DNA from: Onchocerca volvulus
Lineage: Eukaryota; Nematoda; Chromadorea; Rhabditida; Onchocercidae
Length of the DNA stretch: 64,000 bases
Assembly (NCBI GenBank): GCA_000499405.2
Contig: HG738138.1
Span: 8,120,888 to 8,184,887 of the forward strand
Reading direction: 5' to 3'
Below, in pieces: positions 11,138 to 24,531 of the stretch. The notes beneath the pieces are model-generated. The model was not told the DNA's origin. It worked only from the letters and a program-made list of their open reading frames with translations, and ran no database searches. Made by a program: the position numbers and the translations under genes. The first letter of the stretch is position 1. Each line of letters begins with the position of its first letter.

Positions 11138-14100
11138 TTAGAAAACATCAAGCGGTAGGAAGATTTTTCGGCAAATCCTGGAAAGGCTTTTGGGAGGATA
11201 GTCAGAACAAGGCAGTAGTGGCAGGATCCGAGGTGGGAGGCGTTCGAAATCAGAACGATATTGTTCATCCAGCTGATCTCGATCAACTGCACTACCATAC
11301 TTATCCAATGCCACAAACTGGACATCTCTGGAAAAATTGGCATGTTTATAATATCTGAAGTAACAGTAAATAGCACTTTAACTGAAAGTCAAAATCTTAT
11401 AAAAAAGAAAACAAACAATGCACAGCACAGCTATCATAGATTCAAAACTTCTCCAACCCTTAGTTTGTAACTATCCATTCTTACCAGTCCGACTCAGGAT
11501 AAAACAATAGCAAAGAATCGATCTCAATCACTAGTTCAAAGAAAAGGATCATGACTATCATGGAGATCACAGAAAATCGAGTCACGGTTTCATAAATATC
11601 CTTACCTTAATTTCGAAAGCAGCCATTAAAAACTAAAAATAAAGAAATGAAAGAAAAGAAATCAATAACGGCATTTTTTCTGTTACACATCATTCCAACC
11701 AACAAAATTCTCCTGGATATTAATCTAAGATTATATAAATAATAGCTGGTGCAAAAGTATTTGCGATTCCAGTCGCAAATTTTCACACACATCTTACTAA
11801 TCAAGATGGGAACAATGACAACCACATATTTTTGCCAACAACAGTAAAGTATATTGATTTTTATGGAACAAAAATTCGTATTTCGAGATTCGACAATGAC
11901 AGAAAAGTATTTTTTATATTCTGCTAAACATGGAAGCATTTTTAATGCAAAAAATTGTCAACATGATTGAAGTGTAGTTGGTTGATAAGAAGATAATTAT
12001 TACAGCGGATTGGGCAAAACCTGCAACCCAAATTCCTTCAACTTTTGAAATTGACTGTCGGATTTATGGCGAGCATTAACATGGAGAAGAATTGGACTCT
12101 TTCTGCAACTAATTTAGTCTAAAAACGCTGCAGTTTTCAGTGCATTTCCTCGATTTATGAAGTGCATTTCTCAAAAATGGTTCTACCGGATTCAAAAAAA
12201 TGTAGTGGTGGTCAACCACTCAGAAATAACCGCGACCTTTTTTTTGTGCAAGTTCAGTTTTGAGCTTTTCTATCCAATTACTGAAACTGTCGTAGCAGCT
12301 ATCGCATACAATCTGTTTTTCGTCGCAAATTACAAATCGATTAGGAAATGGTTCGTTGCTATTGCGTAGAATAAAGGAAAGTAACACTTCAAAACATCAA
12401 CTGTTTTGATTACCAGTCAACTAATACGGCACTCATTTATTGATCTTTTGCTTCAACTATCAAACAGTCGTAAAATGGATGAGGTTGAATTCTTCAGCAA
12501 TTCCTCATTTAATTGCAACAAGATTAGCTTCGATGATTGCTTCCAGTTGCAATCAATTTCAAAAAGCCGGTCACTAAGCTCTTCATCTTCAAGCCTTCCG
12601 TATTCTTCACAAAAGTTTTTAAAGAGACTGCGTTGTACATGTAAGTAACAGGCCAAAGCTGCCGCTAATACTAGAAGTTGTATTCGCTAGTTTATAACCC
12701 ATTTTCAAGTGAAATTAAAAAAAACGATTCGAATTTGCTTCTTATTTAACATAATCTTTTTTTTTTTTAAATTAAAATAAATATGAAATAAACAGTAAGT
12801 AGTAATTACTGAAGAGAGAAAAAAGAAAAACAAAGGAAAATATGAGCATTAAAATGATATATGACCGCATTTACTTAAGAATGTATCTTATGATAGAATA
12901 TACTCTTATATAAGGCAGTAAATATGAACAATGTAAAAACCTTCGTAACTGAATTGACTTCAAACTCTTCATTCTTTTGAGTAAAAATAAAAATTCCAAT
13001 TTTTATAAGCAAGTGGTAAAGACATATAATTGTACAAATTAATTAGGGATAAAATGATCCAAAATACCTGAACAATGGGAATCGACGTGGGAATTTGACA
13101 TTATCAATAGCATTGCGGTTTTCAGATAAAATTATCTGTAATGCGCGAAGAATGCTGGATTGCTGCACAGCGTCAATCACATGTCGCCATATGCTAATAC
13201 TACGCTCACTGCTTGGTAATAAACCATCCTAGAAACTGTTTTATAATATCCTTAGATTAAGCACTAATATCTTAATTTATGAATTAATGCTCAAATTTCT
13301 TGAAAATATTGAACGCAACTTGGTAAGCTAATTTAACATAGAATTATTCGTATCGAAACCCTAGCTTTTCAGTATTTTTATATACCTAATAATATAACCA
13401 AGAGTTGCTGTTAGTTAACTTCTTAATACTGAGTTAATGAGCAATACTCTATGTATAGAAAGTTTTAAGTTCTACTGCCAAAATGACACAAGGATCAATA
13501 CGATCAAAATGAAATATTTCCAATAAAATAAAATTTTTTAGATTTTGCCTTACTGATGAGACCACAAACCTTGTGTGATGGGTTTACGAAAAACAGTGGA
13601 GTGAATTCTGTGTGCAAAATCGGTACATCATAAACACATCGTATATGGACCGACTGACCAAGCCAGCTAGGAAAATGCGTAGGTAAAGACAATCGACGAG
13701 AATAATAAAGGACGTTCCAGAAGACAATTGGATTAGAATGCCTCAGTGAAGAACATACAGGAAGCAAACAATTTCCGGTTAATAAATTCTCCAACTCGCG
13801 TCGTAAAACAAGCGGACTTAGAAATGGAACCTAAAAATATAAGAAATAATAGCTAAAAAAATTGAGAAATTTACAAATGATTGGAGCAATTAGAGAAGAA
13901 ATTCAAACAAGGACTAACTGAGAGCTGACTGGCTATAGATTCATTATCTCCATTACAATGCGACGAATTGTCATCATCCGAAGTTTTAGCAGCGAAAAAT
14001 GATGGCAGATACCAACTACTTTCTACCGGCATTTCTCGTGGATGAATTTTAATTGTCAGTGAGGGAACAAAAGCACATTCACAATAGACACAACTTGTAT

Positions 14101-17100
14101 TCAAGTTTGATTCATCGACTGTCCATCCGGACATCAGGTCTTCATCATACACAACCTACAATTCACAAAGATGATAGGTTTGATACAAACAAAAAAAAAA
14201 AAAAAAAAAAAAAAGAAGAATGCCGTTGAACTGGGCAAACAACTCTATAGACTCATGAAAAATGAAATGCCAACTGCAAGAGAATTCTACGAATCAATGA
14301 ACCATTTTGCAAGCAGGACAGAGAGAAGCGGAAGAGATCGCGACATCGATAAGTTCTTGTGGAGTTGAAGCAGAAGTGAAAATTTGATCAGCTAACCACC
14401 AGTCTGATGGAAGTAGTGAACAATGTGAACCGGAATCCAATTGAAACAATGGGTCATTTAGATGCAGCTGCTACAAAATAAAAAAAAAACAGATTGAAAC
14501 TGACCAAAGGAATATAAAATCCGAAAAAAATGCTGTCCCCAACATTTCCTAATAGTATGCTAGAAAAAAGATAATTAACTGTCAGCATTTGAGAAGAAAC
14601 AAAATAAATATCTAAAAGGAATGAAGTCCGAACCTGATCCGACTGTTCATTAACTTCACGTTGTGAGCTATGAGTACTTTCACCCCCATCCTTCGCATAG
14701 GAACGATTTAAACTGCGTACTTCATTTACCAAGGTGTTGACTCCTTCACGCAGACGTGATGACAAACTTCCAGCTTGCAATACATCATCGTAACCTTTTT
14801 TCATTTGATTGACCAAAGATGCCAAACTTGGTGATAATGTGAGCGATGAATCGTTTTTGTCAAAAGGTGACTCAAAATTGCCTTAATTTTTATTGTATTT
14901 GAATGATTCAAATTTGATAAATGGTAAGCTTTATCAGAAATCTAATCAATTATTTACAAAGTTTAAGCAAAATGCAATAAACTTTAAGTCGCAGATGCAA
15001 AAACGCACATTTATTCTAGACTTGTCAGAAAAATGGTCATTTTTTTTTTTTTTTTTTTTAATAACTCTTGTAGTTATTTAGTTTTTTCTAATCAGCATAA
15101 TAGACGAAAACGATCATATTATATTCGGGTAGCCATCAACATATATTTAAAATTAAAACCGTGATCCCAATCAGCAAAAAAAACTTGCCAACCCAATTCA
15201 GAGAATATTCTAATAAATTTATTTGACAAATACTTGTAGTATTGCTGCGCATGAGTTTGCTAACAATTGGGCTGCTCGTTAAACCTCGAAGCCATGAATT
15301 CGATTTTTCATTCAATCTCGAATCCATCGATTCATCGTGATGCAGCTAAAAAAACTGATGATCGGGAAAATACTTTGGCGACTAAACATGCACAATGTGT
15401 TAAAGCTTATCTATGAATCCATTCGTTTAATGAGATTATATACAAAATTAGTAATTCCTTTCATCCCTTACTTCTTTAAAGGTATAGTATCCATATTAAC
15501 GGAATTTACTTATTTAAAATATTCGAGTAATGCACATCTTCATTTATCCATTTATTGGTTACTCACATATATATTTAAGAGCAGTTTTATAAAGAAATAC
15601 CTCATTAGCAAATGGCGAAGTACTATGCTCTTTGATAAATCGTAATCGACTTGGACTCATCGTTTCACCGGCTTGTTTTGGTGTTGTTGCCGATAAATTT
15701 TGCACCATATTCATAGCCCCCAATGGGTCAATTAGTGAGTCACTTGAATTATTTTCTTCTGAGAATGGAGCCTCAAAATGAGCTATACGGCAATAAGAAC
15801 TAAAATCAAAAGCTAGTTTCATCAGAAAAAAAAAAAAAAAAAAAGAAAGGAATGAATTGCAATAAAATTAATTACGGTATTCCCCGACTGTGATGATTGA
15901 TCGAGAATCGATTCACTTTCATTTACATATAAAGGAACGGATCCTGGTACCTGAATTTATAAGAATATTATGTCACGATTTCCAGGAAAACGTTTCCAGC
16001 TTCTAAAACATAAAATTTGTTTGTTAACTTTCCATGATTAAATAAGTTACAAATGGAAAAGATTAACAAAAAATTTTTTTTAGAGAATTGCAAAATGAAA
16101 ATACCGAGCTACCTCTTTAGAGACTGGCTCATTTTCCTTCGTTGCACTATCACATGATGCATTCTCACTATGTGACCAATTATCAGCAGCAGATATCTGC
16201 AAAATTTATATGTAAAAACAGTAATTCTGAAAACTGAAATACAATTGAATTTAAACGAAATCAGTAACGCTAACCGAACCCAGCTGCAAGGAACGACGAC
16301 TTGAAGCCAACGACAGATTCATTTTAAATAATGAAATAGCTCGCACTACAATTGCTAAGCGATTCCATGCTTTTACAGCTTCAACTCGATCTCCCACTGG
16401 CCAACCGCCTTTCAGAACCGCTTGATGATAAATGCCATACGTCACTGCATTCTGTTCCATGCCACTTCTCTAAAATCCGAGAAAGAAAACTTGACATCTT
16501 TTCGAAATATTAGATTTCGAGTGCCAAACCAATCCCTATATAAAAATATCAAATTTCGAATTAAGGGAAGGATTTCACGAACTTACCTGCATTGCTTGTA
16601 GAACTTTGACAGCAAGAATAGGATGCCCAAAATCACCACATAATTGTATTACTATGCGGTAACACACCTGATCGAGAGGCAAAACACCCGAATATTCCAT
16701 TCTGTCCAGTATCTAAAAGAACTTGAAAAGTTCAGCAGAGAAGTTCTTTCTTTTAAGAATATAGCAAGTTTTCGTTTTAAAAATAATCAAGAAACTGAAT
16801 GGAGTGAATAATTTGATGAGAAAACATATGCTATTTAAAGACGAATATTGTTAACTCTCACAAAACATGCGGAAATCTTCGAAGAGCGCAAGTGCATCAT
16901 TAACAATATGGTCAAGAAGCATAAAGTGAAAGAGGACATTAGCAAATTTGGGAGAATTCTTGACAAATCTTATAGAGAATAAAAGATAACATAAAATCAC
17001 TTACGTGAAGTGCTAGTCGCAAAATCTTCACTTTTGACTTCGCAAGATGAACAAGTGAAGGTAGAAGCATGAACCAAACGGAGTATGCATAAAAAAGTAA

Positions 17101-20100
17101 AGTTTTTGGCCATGTAACAGGTGAATGTCGGGCATTTAATATAGCTGTTTCGATAGCACTTCGAGCTTCTTGTTTTGTACGAATCAAAGCATTCTCCAAG
17201 CAATCTCGAAATTCGAACAAAATAAACAGGAAATTTTGCAGAGTAAAACATTTGTCCAAAATCACAAATGATAGCAACTCTAGCTTATTCACTACTTACC
17301 ACTACTAGTAGCTGAGCCTTTCATTTCGATACTCATTTTCCGCAAATTTTCAAGCTGGAATAGCGCTGGTTCAAGCTTTCTTGGAAAACATTTATACTTA
17401 TAGATTAATTCCTGGCCATCCGAACTGATGGGAGATTCTGGAGGAGCAACGAATTCTGTCTGACGACTTGGTGACATTTCATATTCCAGCAGAGAATTAT
17501 TCGATAAACGATAATCTTAATAAGATGTTCTCATCATTCTTACTATATGATATATAAGGAAAACTGCTCACAGATCAATTAATCACTATTTCCTCAAACG
17601 ACAAACTTCTGCTATTAGCTTTAACAAAAGTTCAGATCAGATAAACTACCAAATTTAAAAATTATAAATGATTCGCATTCACATATACCAACGAATTCAA
17701 GTACCATTTTGAGAAATTTTTGCAATACATTCATCAAAGAAAGCGTTATAAGCATTTTTGTCAGAAACAAACGATCTCTCCTCGATAAAACGATTGAATG
17801 ATTGTGTTTCGCTGAAGCGTTTAAAAAATTCCAAAGATGACCTGAAAGAAACTTTCCAAATATTTTTATTGAGAGTGACTGAATAAGATATAATTATCCA
17901 AATTTATACATTATAATGCAGTTTAACGCACAGATAAACAAGTTACTTATCACGAGAACGAAGAAAAGAATCGAGGTCAAATAGCGAGCCCGTATCAGTA
18001 GCTCCTACAAAGCGCGGAGCACAACGAATAGGTCTGAGGTAAGCAGTATATCCTTGCATCAAAGAAGCCATGAATCTGAAAGTAAAATAAGTGAAAATTA
18101 GTTACTGCCATAAAGTTGCTTTCTTAGTACCAACCGAAAATTCAGTGAATATTGACAAAAGTCAAAAATACTTGCAACATGTACAAAAAGGTTCATGACA
18201 ATCTCTCACAAAAATCTCTGTTTTTGGCAACACCGGTCCCAAGAAAACGATGATTGTTACCGCAGAAAAGCATCCTGAACGTTGATTTCAAGCGTCCTTT
18301 TTTTACGTTGTATGTCATAATCGATATCCAATGGCATGAAATCCATATTTTTTCGTAAAGCAATTACATTAAATTCTTCTTGATAAAGTCGTCTATGAAG
18401 TTTTTCAAGATTATTTTTCAATTGGCGTGAAGCTTTCTAAAAAAAAAGATTTGGTTAAATGGTAATAAATTTATTATTAAAATTGATAAAGACTTCCCTA
18501 AACTTCTTTTTATCCAGAAAACAAATCAAAGCAATGAAAACTGACTATGTACGGTATTAACCTTCGGAAGCATACTAAGCTTCAATGTTTGTCGAACGGA
18601 AGAGAAACTGACTGTCGAAGTATCAAGATCGAAGCAAGTAACATCAGATGGTGGATCTTCGTAGAGATCAAAATACCTGCAAAAGGAATCATTATAGATT
18701 TCAGTCAGCAAACTGTGAACTTCAATTTTTCACTGAACTATGGAAATCTTTATTTTACTTAATATAAAGAAAAAAGCTGTGTTAAAAATCTGAATTTTGA
18801 AATCTCACATACAAAATCCGGAAGCCTACTTGGAAATCTGATTACTTTTTCAAGATATCATTAAATTCATCTACCTGGAATCAACACCAGCAATGAACGG
18901 AAGAGGAGCATGAAGCACACCAGCAAGTGAAAGCGGACACTGAGGAATGTATGGACACTGCCAATGAAATGGGAACATCAAAGCACAGACACTTTCCGCA
19001 ACAGCCGTCAGTAACCAAGGACGCAGCGAATGAACTAATATTTTTTGTTCCAATAATGCAAGCAACATCAAATACCTAAATTTGCATTGGGCTTCGAAAC
19101 TTCATTAACTTCGTTTAAACTGGAAAATTCGCCTTTAGAGATTAGATTTACGAAGTTTCTCCAATGCTCTATTTTATACAAGTTGAAAAAAATTCCAGGG
19201 TGAAGAAATATTAAAAAAGAATTTTTATAGTAAATTCATACATCAGATTTTGTGGTCCTAGACATTTCAGAGTATCGAAAAAAGCAGCACCAGACAAAGG
19301 CAACTGCGAATCATCATGACTTTCGAATGAAATCGTTTCGTTACCCAACTGAACTAGTACACGTGGACACCGTGGTGATGGAAATGATACTTCGTATAGC
19401 TAAAAATGACATATTTTAGACGCGAACGAAAGAAATTCTCGATATGATTTATGAAATATTTCACCAATGAAGTAGAACATTGGTAGTGATAACTAGTTTC
19501 ACTTTATTGGCAATGTCAGGTAGAAAGGTCACAACACATAAGGAACTACAACTGCTCATAGAATATGCTAAAAAGATAAAATTTATTTCTGTGAAGTTTA
19601 CAAAAAGATGCATATCATCTCTGTAAAATAAGCTCATTTAGTTCATTTGAAATTTAACATAATAGAACTACAAAATAAAAAGTACAAAAGAAAAATGAAA
19701 AAAAATACTGAAAAAATATAGAAATTTCTCGTATATACAAAAAAAAAAAACATGCAGGAACGGAAGAGAAAAACTCACAAGATGAGAAATATAACGTTCC
19801 ACGGGAACAGTATGTGCACCTGATAAGGACATGCGATGAAGGTAAAATAAAAATCGCTTGAATGCGTTGAAAAACGGATATTTTGATATGATACAAATTG
19901 ACATATTGCTGTGGAACGTCATCTGAAGCAACTTTCAATATTTTTAGTATGGTTCAAACCATAATTGACAATAAACTCCGGCAAGTAAAATCAAAGCTCT
20001 GAAAAACCTGTTCAGCAGGATCATTGGTGTTAGAAGCATCCTCTACCGTCCCGCGCGTAACTGTTTCATTCATCAGTTCCAACTTTTCCATCTGTTCCAT

Positions 20101-21657
20101 ACTGAGTGGCTTTGTATAAGGTTCGTAAAAGGTGACTGATGACCCGTAAAGTTTACTCCCATCCTGAATATTCACTGAGCATTCATTGGAGAAGTCCTTG
20201 CCATTAACAGATTTAAAATACAATTAAAAGAACACTTATCATCAAAGTTAACTAAACGGAAATCTCAAATAGTCGAAATGAGAAAAATTCAGAAAAAAAA
20301 GGGCACCGGAACCTGATCAGTGAGAACAAAAGTAGAAAATGATTTATCCGGTGGTTGACATCTTGCCGGCCAACATTCGATCAGAGCACCCACTGGTAGA
20401 CAAAACATTGGTATATTCTGAGCCAATGTGAACTTGTTATCTGAAGGAAAATGATCCAGAACTGCTGGTTTATAAGCTATCCGTTTCGATGTTCCCTGTG
20501 ATTTTTTATAGCACAAAAATACATCAGAACCAACCATGCCCTGAAACTGAGAAGCAAATTAATTCTTATATAGCTCCTTTTTCTTGATAATAATTCCTTG
20601 ATATCCTATTTATCATTAAAAGTATAAACTTTTCAGTGCACCTGAATCGTACTTCACAGTAAGAAGAATATGAAATGACTAGGAACTTAAGTATATCATT
20701 CATGACCAAATAATAGACAAATGGAAAAGTTTTTAGCAAAACTCAAGTCAGAAGAAAAAAAAATCTATGAGAAAATTTTCTGAAGAAGCAACGTGTTTAA
20801 ACACTAAACAATTGCTAATTTACTAAATGCAGTGTAGCATGGCATTCTAACCTTATTCAAATTTTTTGGAATTTTATAATAAGTATGTGGAGCCGTCTCG
20901 CCCTTATTTGTCAAAATGACACAAATATGAGTAACAACAAGTTGGCTTGGAGCACTATTGGCTTGTGCACGGCGATATGTCAGGAAAACACCTGAAATAA
21001 AATTCGAAAGTAATTTACTGCAAAATCAATTTAATCTAAGGAATTACAAAAAAAGAATGATTTCAAGAAATAATAAAGCAATACCTGGTGAGGCATTGTT
21101 AACATTGGCAGAACGGCCGAAAGGAGTCGTCAGTACGGTGTTCGAATCAAGCATTGGCTTTTCTCCACGACCCTCATCTAGCACACCTGAATATATGAAT
21201 TAAATGAAATTAAAATAAGTCAATTAAAATATAAACACTCTTAGTGAACATATTACAAAACTAACCAATATCGACCAAAGGTGGTTTATGATAGCCTCGG
21301 CGGAAACATAAAAAGACTGACGGTGTCCGCAATGAACCATGATTCAGATCCGCCGCGTATCCCATCGGTGTACTTGTGATACGCTCAAATCCATCTGGAA
21401 CCTGGAAGAGAAAAAGATGAAGAAATGTTCAATGATAACAGATGATTACAATGTATTTTAATTTCAGATTTAGATTAAAATGGATACAACAATACCGTTT
21501 CGCCTAGACCAGGAAAGATCACACAAATATCAGTAATTGGGGCCAAAGGAGCTGAATTCCGACAGCCACATTCCTGAGCTGTAGGTACCAGATCTTCAGC
21601 GTCATCTTCCAAGCCAACGATAACAAAATATTCAAACAGTCTCCGGCACTCTCCCAT
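11138..21657 (-). CDS. DENN domain-containing protein 4 (Crag-like Rab exchange factor), 27 exons
   Basis: DENND4/Crag proteins are Rab GDP-GTP exchange factors (Rab10 in known members) acting in polarised membrane traffic. Exons, all with consistent phase: 21496-21657, 21266-21401, 21085-21186, 20852-20991, 20313-20540, 20008-20163, 19779-19922, 19242-19399, 18875-19075, 18562-18676, 18261-18436, 17947-18075, 17705-17841, 17300-17515, 17005-17204, 16587-16712, 16275-16469, 16113-16196, 15876-15950, 15601-15771, 15234-15345, 14634-14881, 14303-14470, 13919-14155, 13570-13830, 13068-13228, 11138-11327. The total is about 1475 residues. Key blocks: FEYFVIVGL start; [20 protein letters not shown] (MABP region); DVFLCYKK; uDENN/cDENN with [19 protein letters not shown] and [20 protein letters not shown]; dDENN; PPR-like [20 protein letters not shown]; a CxxC zinc-like region ([14 protein letters not shown]); and terminal [11 protein letters not shown]. 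The start is supported by an acceptor 11 bases upstream. Exon 20's acceptor (TTTTGAG) is the least certain. Confidence 0.93.
11743..12715 (-). mobile_element. Dead mariner-type transposon in the last DENND4 intron
   Basis: Minus-strand fragments follow mariner transposase in order: a helix-turn-helix part around 12450-12640 ([29 protein letters not shown]), ICDEKQIV near 12320 (first catalytic Asp of the DD34D set), then HVDNFL, CFHV and [13 protein letters not shown] near 11850-11960, with stops and frameshifts throughout. At 11746-11760 (+) ggtgcaaaagtattt matches the classic mariner terminal inverted repeat. The opposite terminal repeat was not found. It lies in the intron between 11327 and 13068, same strand as the host gene. 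Confidence 0.85.
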
Positions 21658-21666
21658 TCAAATTAG

Positions 21667-21680
21667 TCTGAAATTAAAAT
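21667..21680 (-). promoter_or_regulatory. Candidate trans-splice acceptor (or 5' UTR intron end) of DENND4
   Basis: On the minus strand ATTTTAATTTCAG ends at 21668, ten bases before the ATG at 21657. In nematodes such an acceptor just upstream of the start, with no donor seen before it, usually receives a spliced leader. A cis-spliced 5' UTR intron is the alternative. Confidence 0.6.
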
Positions 21681-22139
21681 ACATCATCAGAAATTCATTT
21701 AAACTAAAATGCAACGTTTTTGTTTAACAAAGCAGGAAGGTAAATAATAATCGAAGTGACCAAAATATGCTTCCTGAAAGCAATGTAAGCTGTTTTTTTT
21801 TCACCAACTGGTTTTACTGATGCATATATTCAAATATTTAATTACTGATTTTAAAGTAGCGAAGTATGAAGTACACTATGTAATCACAACGATAACATCT
21901 CCAAATTAATTACGAGCAGTCGTCAGCGCCGCGTTTCCAAGTAAAATCAGGTCGGCACAGTGGGATCAAAGTTTTCATTGGCGACTTTCTTCGTTAATGC
22001 ACATCGAGTTTTTTATCCAATAATCTGTAATTTGGGTCGTTCGTATTCGTTTTGTTCATTAGTTATGGGATGCAGTTCACTTCATATCCAATCAGTGTAT
22101 TCCAGTAAACTGCGGAACTTTTTATAGTTGCTGTTTGCA
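21681..22139. promoter_or_regulatory. Divergent intergenic promoter region
   Basis: About 460 bases separate the minus-strand DENND4 start from the plus-strand mitochondrial-type gene. The middle (21910-22000) is locally richer in G+C than the surroundings (cgtcagcgccgcg). No TATA box or named operator was recognised. It presumably drives both genes. Confidence 0.5.
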
Positions 22140-22871
22140 ATGCTTAAGGCTCTGAAAGGACGAGTCAACATCGTTCACGCTTGTCGCTCACGCCATATTT
22201 TATACGGACAGCAAAACACGTCAAAATCAAGTGGTAGTCAAACGGAACAGTAAGTTAACTTCTTGATTGTCGGCATGGGAGGAAAGTCTTGTGTGAATAC
22301 TTGGTGAAAAAAATATTTGTAGATTTGCTTCCTGAGCAGATTAATATCATTCTTTGAATACAAGACGTTTGTAAGTTAAATTTATATAAATTGCATAATT
22401 GGAAAACTACAAATTATTTCAGGATTCAAAAAAAAATTATTGAGATGGAAAAAATTACACATAGAAGTATTATTAACGGTCGGGAAGTATTATGGAGTAA
22501 TACGTCTGACTATATGAAGGTATCAAAATAGTACATCTAATTGAACGAATGTATCTAGCATTATAAACATTTGAAATCGTCGTCCAAAGTTCCAAAAAAC
22601 TGTTCAAATATATTAGAAATTAGAAGACCTCTACTTCGACAAATATTCTCCTCATGCATTTCAGACGAACAAAGCTCATGAACAGTTACGTAAAGTCCTA
22701 ACTGCCTGCGCTGTAATAATGGCAATAAATGTGTTCTTCTTTATCCAAGCTGGAAAGGACTTAAAGCGACGAAGGAAAGCAAACATGGATGAGCGTGAAA
22801 TGCAACGTAGAGAATTGAATTTATCAGGCGAAGAAAGACATAAAATTGGCAAACCGTTCGAAGTCAATTGA
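22140..22871 (+). CDS. Small single-pass, probably mitochondrial membrane protein, 3 exons
   Basis: Exons 22140-22249, 22423-22519 and 22665-22871 join in phase (2, 0) to 137 residues. The N-terminus MLKALKGRVNIVHACRSRHI is basic, hydrophobic and without acids, like a mitochondrial presequence. Residues about 81-97 (VLTACAVIMAINVFFFI) form one membrane segment, followed by a very charged tail (GKDLKRRRKANMDEREMQRR). The middle has a charged stretch (IQKKIIEMEKITHRSI). I do not recognise the family; topology suggests an inner-membrane assembly or accessory protein, which is inference only. It is divergently transcribed from DENND4. Splice sites are strong (CA/GTAAGT, TTTCAG). Confidence 0.8.
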
Positions 22872-24531
22872 GGGGTTTGATTGCTCATAACCTCTCAGTT
22901 TATTCTAAATTCGTCGATATCATGCATATGCTATAGTTTGACTCTATAGGTAGTTTCTGGATGATTTTCATGGTCGATAAATTAGTCCATAGCGCAAAAT
23001 TTTAGGTTCTTCGAGATTGTCATTTATAAGTAAATTGCTGAGCTTTAATTCTGTGCATTTGATTGCTGGAAAATTGTCTTGCATTTAATTGCTAGAAAAT
23101 CTGTCAAAAAAAGTCAGGGAAAGATAATATATTTCGAAATACTGACGAACAAAATCAGTTTGATTACAATTCTTTCATCATGTTTGAATTTGTTTTATGT
23201 GTGCCTTCATCAATTAATCGATTTTTTTTTTTTGGTTTGTTCATATATTGGTCTATATTTGGATTTGGTTACAAACTTTAAGAAATGAAAAATGTAAAAA
23301 AAAAAAAAGTAAAATAAAAAGTGTTTTGTGAAGTGTTTAGAATTATTTATTTTTATTGAATGGGATTTATCACTTGATGAAGAATGGATGAATTTTAGAT
23401 ACATGAATGAAGGGTAAACGATCAACAAAACAAAGCGGTTAAATGGAGGAGCTATGTCATTAGCGATTTCAAAGATAACGAAGTTGTTGAAGTCGAATAA
23501 ACCGTTCGGTGTATCCATTTGTGATGTCCTGTGATGTCCCTTAAATTTTCTATTGAAAATTGAAACTGTACTCTCTTTTATGCTTCACTTCTCATAAAGG
23601 GAGTTGGTTTTGAGAACAGTGGACAGAACAAGCATAAAATTGATGGAAGCACTCGAAACAAAAATCGAATGATTCAAAATTTGTTTATTTGGCAGTCACT
23701 GCAGCCATTTCAAGCTATTTCATTTCTAATCTTTTTTGTTGACCCGTTATCCTGTCTTTATCATACAGTAGCTTTCGATTTTCACAGCAAAAATAGCTTC
23801 ATTTATAAAGGCACAAAAATATTGAATTATGAAATGCCATGTACAAATTATGCGATGGATTCAATGTTTCAAGAGGAGTAGCGTTTTTCAGTGACTGAAG
23901 AAACAGTTATTGCTGCGCATTACACTAAAATTCTAAAATCCTGCGTTATAATTTACAAATATTTAGCCGATTTTTTTAATTTGGTAATTTTCGTCGAGAT
24001 ATTTAGCCTCACTTTATCAATTATTTATTTTTATGACCCAACTGAATAACAAGAATAGTTGGTGATAAGTGTAAGTAGTCTGAGGTGAGTCTTTTCTGTC
24101 ATCATTTGCTCCTCATGTCTTCTCGGATTTCTTAATGCTATACCTCGATAGTGGTAACCGCTAAGCCACGCAATTTTAATTTTACAGTATTTGAACTTTT
24201 GATACCATGAACTATCTGACAGAAATACCGTTGATTTTCGTCTGGAATATTTCTGCCAAATAATGCTGTTGTACACGCAAGGATTTGAAAATTTTGGGTC
24301 TTGCGGAGACTTATTGGAATTTGGTGATTGTTATTGAAGTGTGGGTATTATTAGCTGTTGCGGCCGATTTGGGTGCTGCTGTTTTGAAGGGGAGGGGTGG
24401 TGGGGGAGTGGTTGAATTGTTATGGTCTGAAATCTCAGAAAACTGGAGGTTTGAGTGCATATTTTAAAAGATTTAGAAATTATTGAGAAGGTCGATCTGT
24501 TGCAACTTCTTTGTTCAAAAGACAAAGGAAA
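22872..24531. other. Intergenic, no gene recognised
   Basis: A+T-rich sequence with poly-T/poly-A runs (23223, 23298). Short frames here lack splice support or codon structure. No RNA gene seen. Confidence 0.55.

Noticed and set aside
12453..12656. Minus-strand frame that could be taken as the DENND4 last exon
   Set aside because: The text matches mariner transposase helix-turn-helix order, and a better DENND4 terminal exon with correct phase exists at 11138-11327.
14171..14368. Plus-strand 65-codon frame
   Set aside because: It lies antisense to a DENND4 exon and includes a poly-lysine run from an A tract.
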